Part shown: in pieces, positions 13,587 through 15,051 of the stretch
How the letters are laid out: each line of letters opens with the position of its first letter
Position numbering within the stretch: the stretch's first letter is position 1
Origin: an uncultured Lachnospiraceae bacterium
GTDB lineage: Bacteria; Bacillota; Clostridia; Lachnospirales; Lachnospiraceae
Direction of reading: 5' to 3'
DNA: 15,051 bases
Assembly (NCBI GenBank): GCA_947631755.1
Contig: CANRMO010000039.1
Location: 1-15,051, forward strand
Position numbers and translations under genes: made by a program
The notes under the pieces: generated by a model
The model's database searches: none
What the model was told of the DNA's origin: nothing
Seen by the model: only the letters and a program-made list of their open reading frames with translations

Positions 13587-14513
13587 TTACAGCTTTGGCA
13601 CCGCTACCTTCTGCACGATCTCCTCCACTACATCCTCTTCTGTCACATGGTTCATCCTGGCCTTGCCATTGAGAAGAAGGCGGTGGGCCAGCACAACCTT
13701 GGAGACCGCCTGGATGTCTTCCGGCAGCACATAATTTCTTCCCTGGACAAATGCCCTGCCTTTCGACATATCCATAAACGCCAGCGTGCCCCGGGGGCTG
13801 ACCCCCAGCGTAATCATAGGATGGTTCCTCGTGCCATCCACAATTTTTGATAAATACTTTAACACTTTGTCATCTACATAGACCTGTTTTACCTGATCCT
13901 GCATCTGCAGCACTTCTTTTTTCGATGTAATCTCTTCCATAAAATCAAGCGGATTTATGTCCTGGCGCTCTTTGATCAATCTCATCTCTTCATCCATGGT
14001 TGGATACCCCATGGAAATACGGATCATGAAGCGGTCGAGCTGGGACTCCGGCAGCATCTGCGTTCCCGCCGATCCCACCGGATTCTGGGTGGCGACAACG
14101 ATAAAGGGATTCGGGAGCTGCCTTGTGACGCCGTCTACCGTCACCTGTCCCTCCTCCATCACCTCAAGAAGAGCTGACTGGGTTTTTGTCGATGTCCGGT
14201 TGATCTCATCCGCCAGAAGGAGATTGCAGAGAATCGCCCCCGGCTTATATTCAAACTCACCGTCCGCCCCAATCATATTAAATCCCACAACGTCGCTGGG
14301 AAGAACATCCGGCGTAAACTGGAGACGGCGCTCCGTCAGCTCCATCGCGCGTGAAAATGCCACGGCCAGCGTAGTCTTTCCCACTCCTGGCACATCTTCG
14401 ATCAGGATATGTCCTTTTGCGAGAATCGCTGTCATAACCTGCTCGATCGCCTCATCCTTTCCGCGGATGACCTTTCCGATCTCCTTTAAAATAACATCTA
14501 CCTTTTCGTTCAC
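13587..14513 (-). CDS. MoxR-family AAA+ ATPase
   Basis: A 308-residue soluble ATPase. Walker A is GVGKTT (43-48), Walker B LLLADEINR (98-106), sensor 1 ATQNPVGSAG (141-150) and the Arg finger region SQLDRF (157-162), with a C-terminal lid containing LGVSPRGTLA. Length and motifs are typical of the MoxR/RavA clade. The GTG start 14513 is supported by GGAG eight bases upstream. First gene of the moxR-DUF58-transglutaminase-AbiEi operon. MoxR proteins act as chaperone-like ATPases on vWA or DUF58 partners; here the partner would be the next gene. No convincing promoter lies in the 106 bases before it, so the operon may depend partly on transcription from murA. Confidence 0.93.
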   Translation of the reverse strand: MNEKVDVILKEIGKVIRGKDEAIEQVMTAILAKGHILIEDVPGVGKTTLAVAFSRAMELTERRLQFTPDVLPSDVVGFNMIGADGEFEYKPGAILCNLLLADEINRTSTKTQSALLEVMEEGQVTVDGVTRQLPNPFIVVATQNPVGSAGTQMLPESQLDRFMIRISMGYPTMDEEMRLIKERQDINPLDFMEEITSKKEVLQMQDQVKQVYVDDKVLKYLSKIVDGTRNHPMITLGVSPRGTLAFMDMSKGRAFVQGRNYVLPEDIQAVSKVVLAHRLLLNGKARMNHVTEEDVVEEIVQKVAVPKL

Positions 14514-14537
14514 TTTTACCTCTCCTTTTCGTAAAGC

Positions 14538-14566
14538 AGAAAACGCCGTATCTGTCGGCGTTTTCT
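14538..14566 (-). terminator. Hairpin between murA and moxR (probable terminator or attenuator)
   Basis: Perfect 11-bp stem (14538-14548 with 14556-14566), loop of seven bases, in the minus-strand order 54 bases after the murA stop. The only T-rich stretch is inside the stem and the following GCTTT, so termination may be partial. Confidence 0.5.
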
Positions 14567-14619
14567 TTGCTCAATATGTTCTCTCGGGCGTCATTTTCAC
14601 CGCCGGAACGGACACGCCC

Positions 14620-15051
14620 CTAAGAAACTTTCATCTTAAATTTTTGAGCCGCCCGCTCGTCCTCAGCATCTATTTTTTCCATATGCCCGCCGAGGCCGCG
14701 GATCTTCTCCTCAAAATTTTCATATCCCCTCTCAATATAATGGATCTGGTCAACGCAAGTGTAACCGTCCGCCGCGAGCCCCGCCATGACAAGCGCAGCC
14801 CCCGCTCTCAGATCCGGCGCGCTGACAGACGCCCCGGTAAAGCCATCCACACCTGTGATAAAGGCGGCATTCCCCTCAACGGTTATGTTCGCCCCCATGC
14901 GGCGCAGTTCGCTGACATATTTGAGACGGGTCTCAAATATCGTCTCCGTCACAATACTCGTTCCCTCTGACAAGGCGAGCAGCGTGGTCATCTGCGGCTG
15001 CATATCGGTGGGAAAACCGGGATAAGGCATAGTCTTCACATTGGCGTATGA
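14620..15051 (-). CDS. murA: UDP-N-acetylglucosamine 1-carboxyvinyltransferase, C-terminal part (cut by window edge)
   Basis: The frame runs in from the right edge and ends at TAG 14622-14620, giving 143 codons. PYPGFPTDMQPQ and DLRAGAALVMAGLAADG are diagnostic of MurA, the first committed step of peptidoglycan synthesis, which transfers enolpyruvate from PEP to UDP-GlcNAc in the cytoplasm. The next block HYIERGYENFEEKIRGLGG is also typical. The active-site cysteine lies outside the window. After the normal end (about GGHMEKI) there is a tail of some 17 residues rich in charge. Two MurA paralogues are common in Firmicutes, so murA versus murZ cannot be decided. The moxR operon follows in the same direction. 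Confidence 0.93.
   Translation of the reverse strand, partial: SYANVKTMPYPGFPTDMQPQMTTLLALSEGTSIVTETIFETRLKYVSELRRMGANITVEGNAAFITGVDGFTGASVSAPDLRAGAALVMAGLAADGYTCVDQIHYIERGYENFEEKIRGLGGHMEKIDAEDERAAQKFKMKVS

Noticed and set aside
13957..14970. Long plus-strand open frame (337 codons) opposite moxR and murA
   Set aside because: It runs antisense across two clearly conserved genes and their gap, has serine/arginine-rich low-complexity content and no family motif.

Overview
The window looks like chromosomal DNA of a low-to-mid GC Firmicute, most likely a gut clostridium of the Lachnospiraceae type. This is inferred from strong AGGAGG ribosome binding sites, frequent GTG starts, Gram-positive style secreted and lipoprotein signals, lysine-rich bacterial Ig-like tails, and a murA / moxR-DUF58-transglutaminase neighbourhood. 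Species cannot be set from sequence alone.

Left part (1-9220): an arabinan-use locus. It holds the N-terminal part of a secreted GH43 endo-arabinanase (minus, 1-412, cut by the window edge), a secreted LamG-fold protein (minus, 2704-3594), a GH43 lipoprotein with a C-terminal AbfB-like domain (minus, 3815-5422), a divergent secreted GH43 endo-arabinanase with Ig-like repeats (plus, 5534-7639) and L-arabinose isomerase araA (minus, 7724-9220). The likely flow is: secreted enzymes cut arabinan, the lipoprotein trims side chains or oligomers at the cell surface, and imported arabinose is isomerised by AraA. No transporter, araB or araD is present. Several promoters are readable: a divergent pair at 5463-5512 shares one palindromic -10 element, and the araA promoter carries a palindromic operator over its -10.

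Inserted in the arabinan locus (about 491-2603) is an A+T-rich two-gene cassette: an AAA15/RloA-type ATPase and an RloB-like Toprim protein. It resembles the AbiL phage-defence pair. The RloB gene is broken by a frameshift close to its C terminus; the missing end is still present in another frame (2345-2518). The cassette has its own promoter, with a 25-bp dyad over the expected transcription start, and its own terminator.

Right part (9349-14513): a tight minus-strand operon of moxR ATPase, DUF58 protein, a membrane transglutaminase and, last, an AbiEi-like winged-helix protein with no toxin partner visible. This operon follows the C-terminal part of murA (14620-15051, cut by the window edge), separated by a hairpin.

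No tRNA, rRNA, CRISPR array, insertion sequence or prophage gene was seen. No gene-free stretch exceeds about 220 bases.
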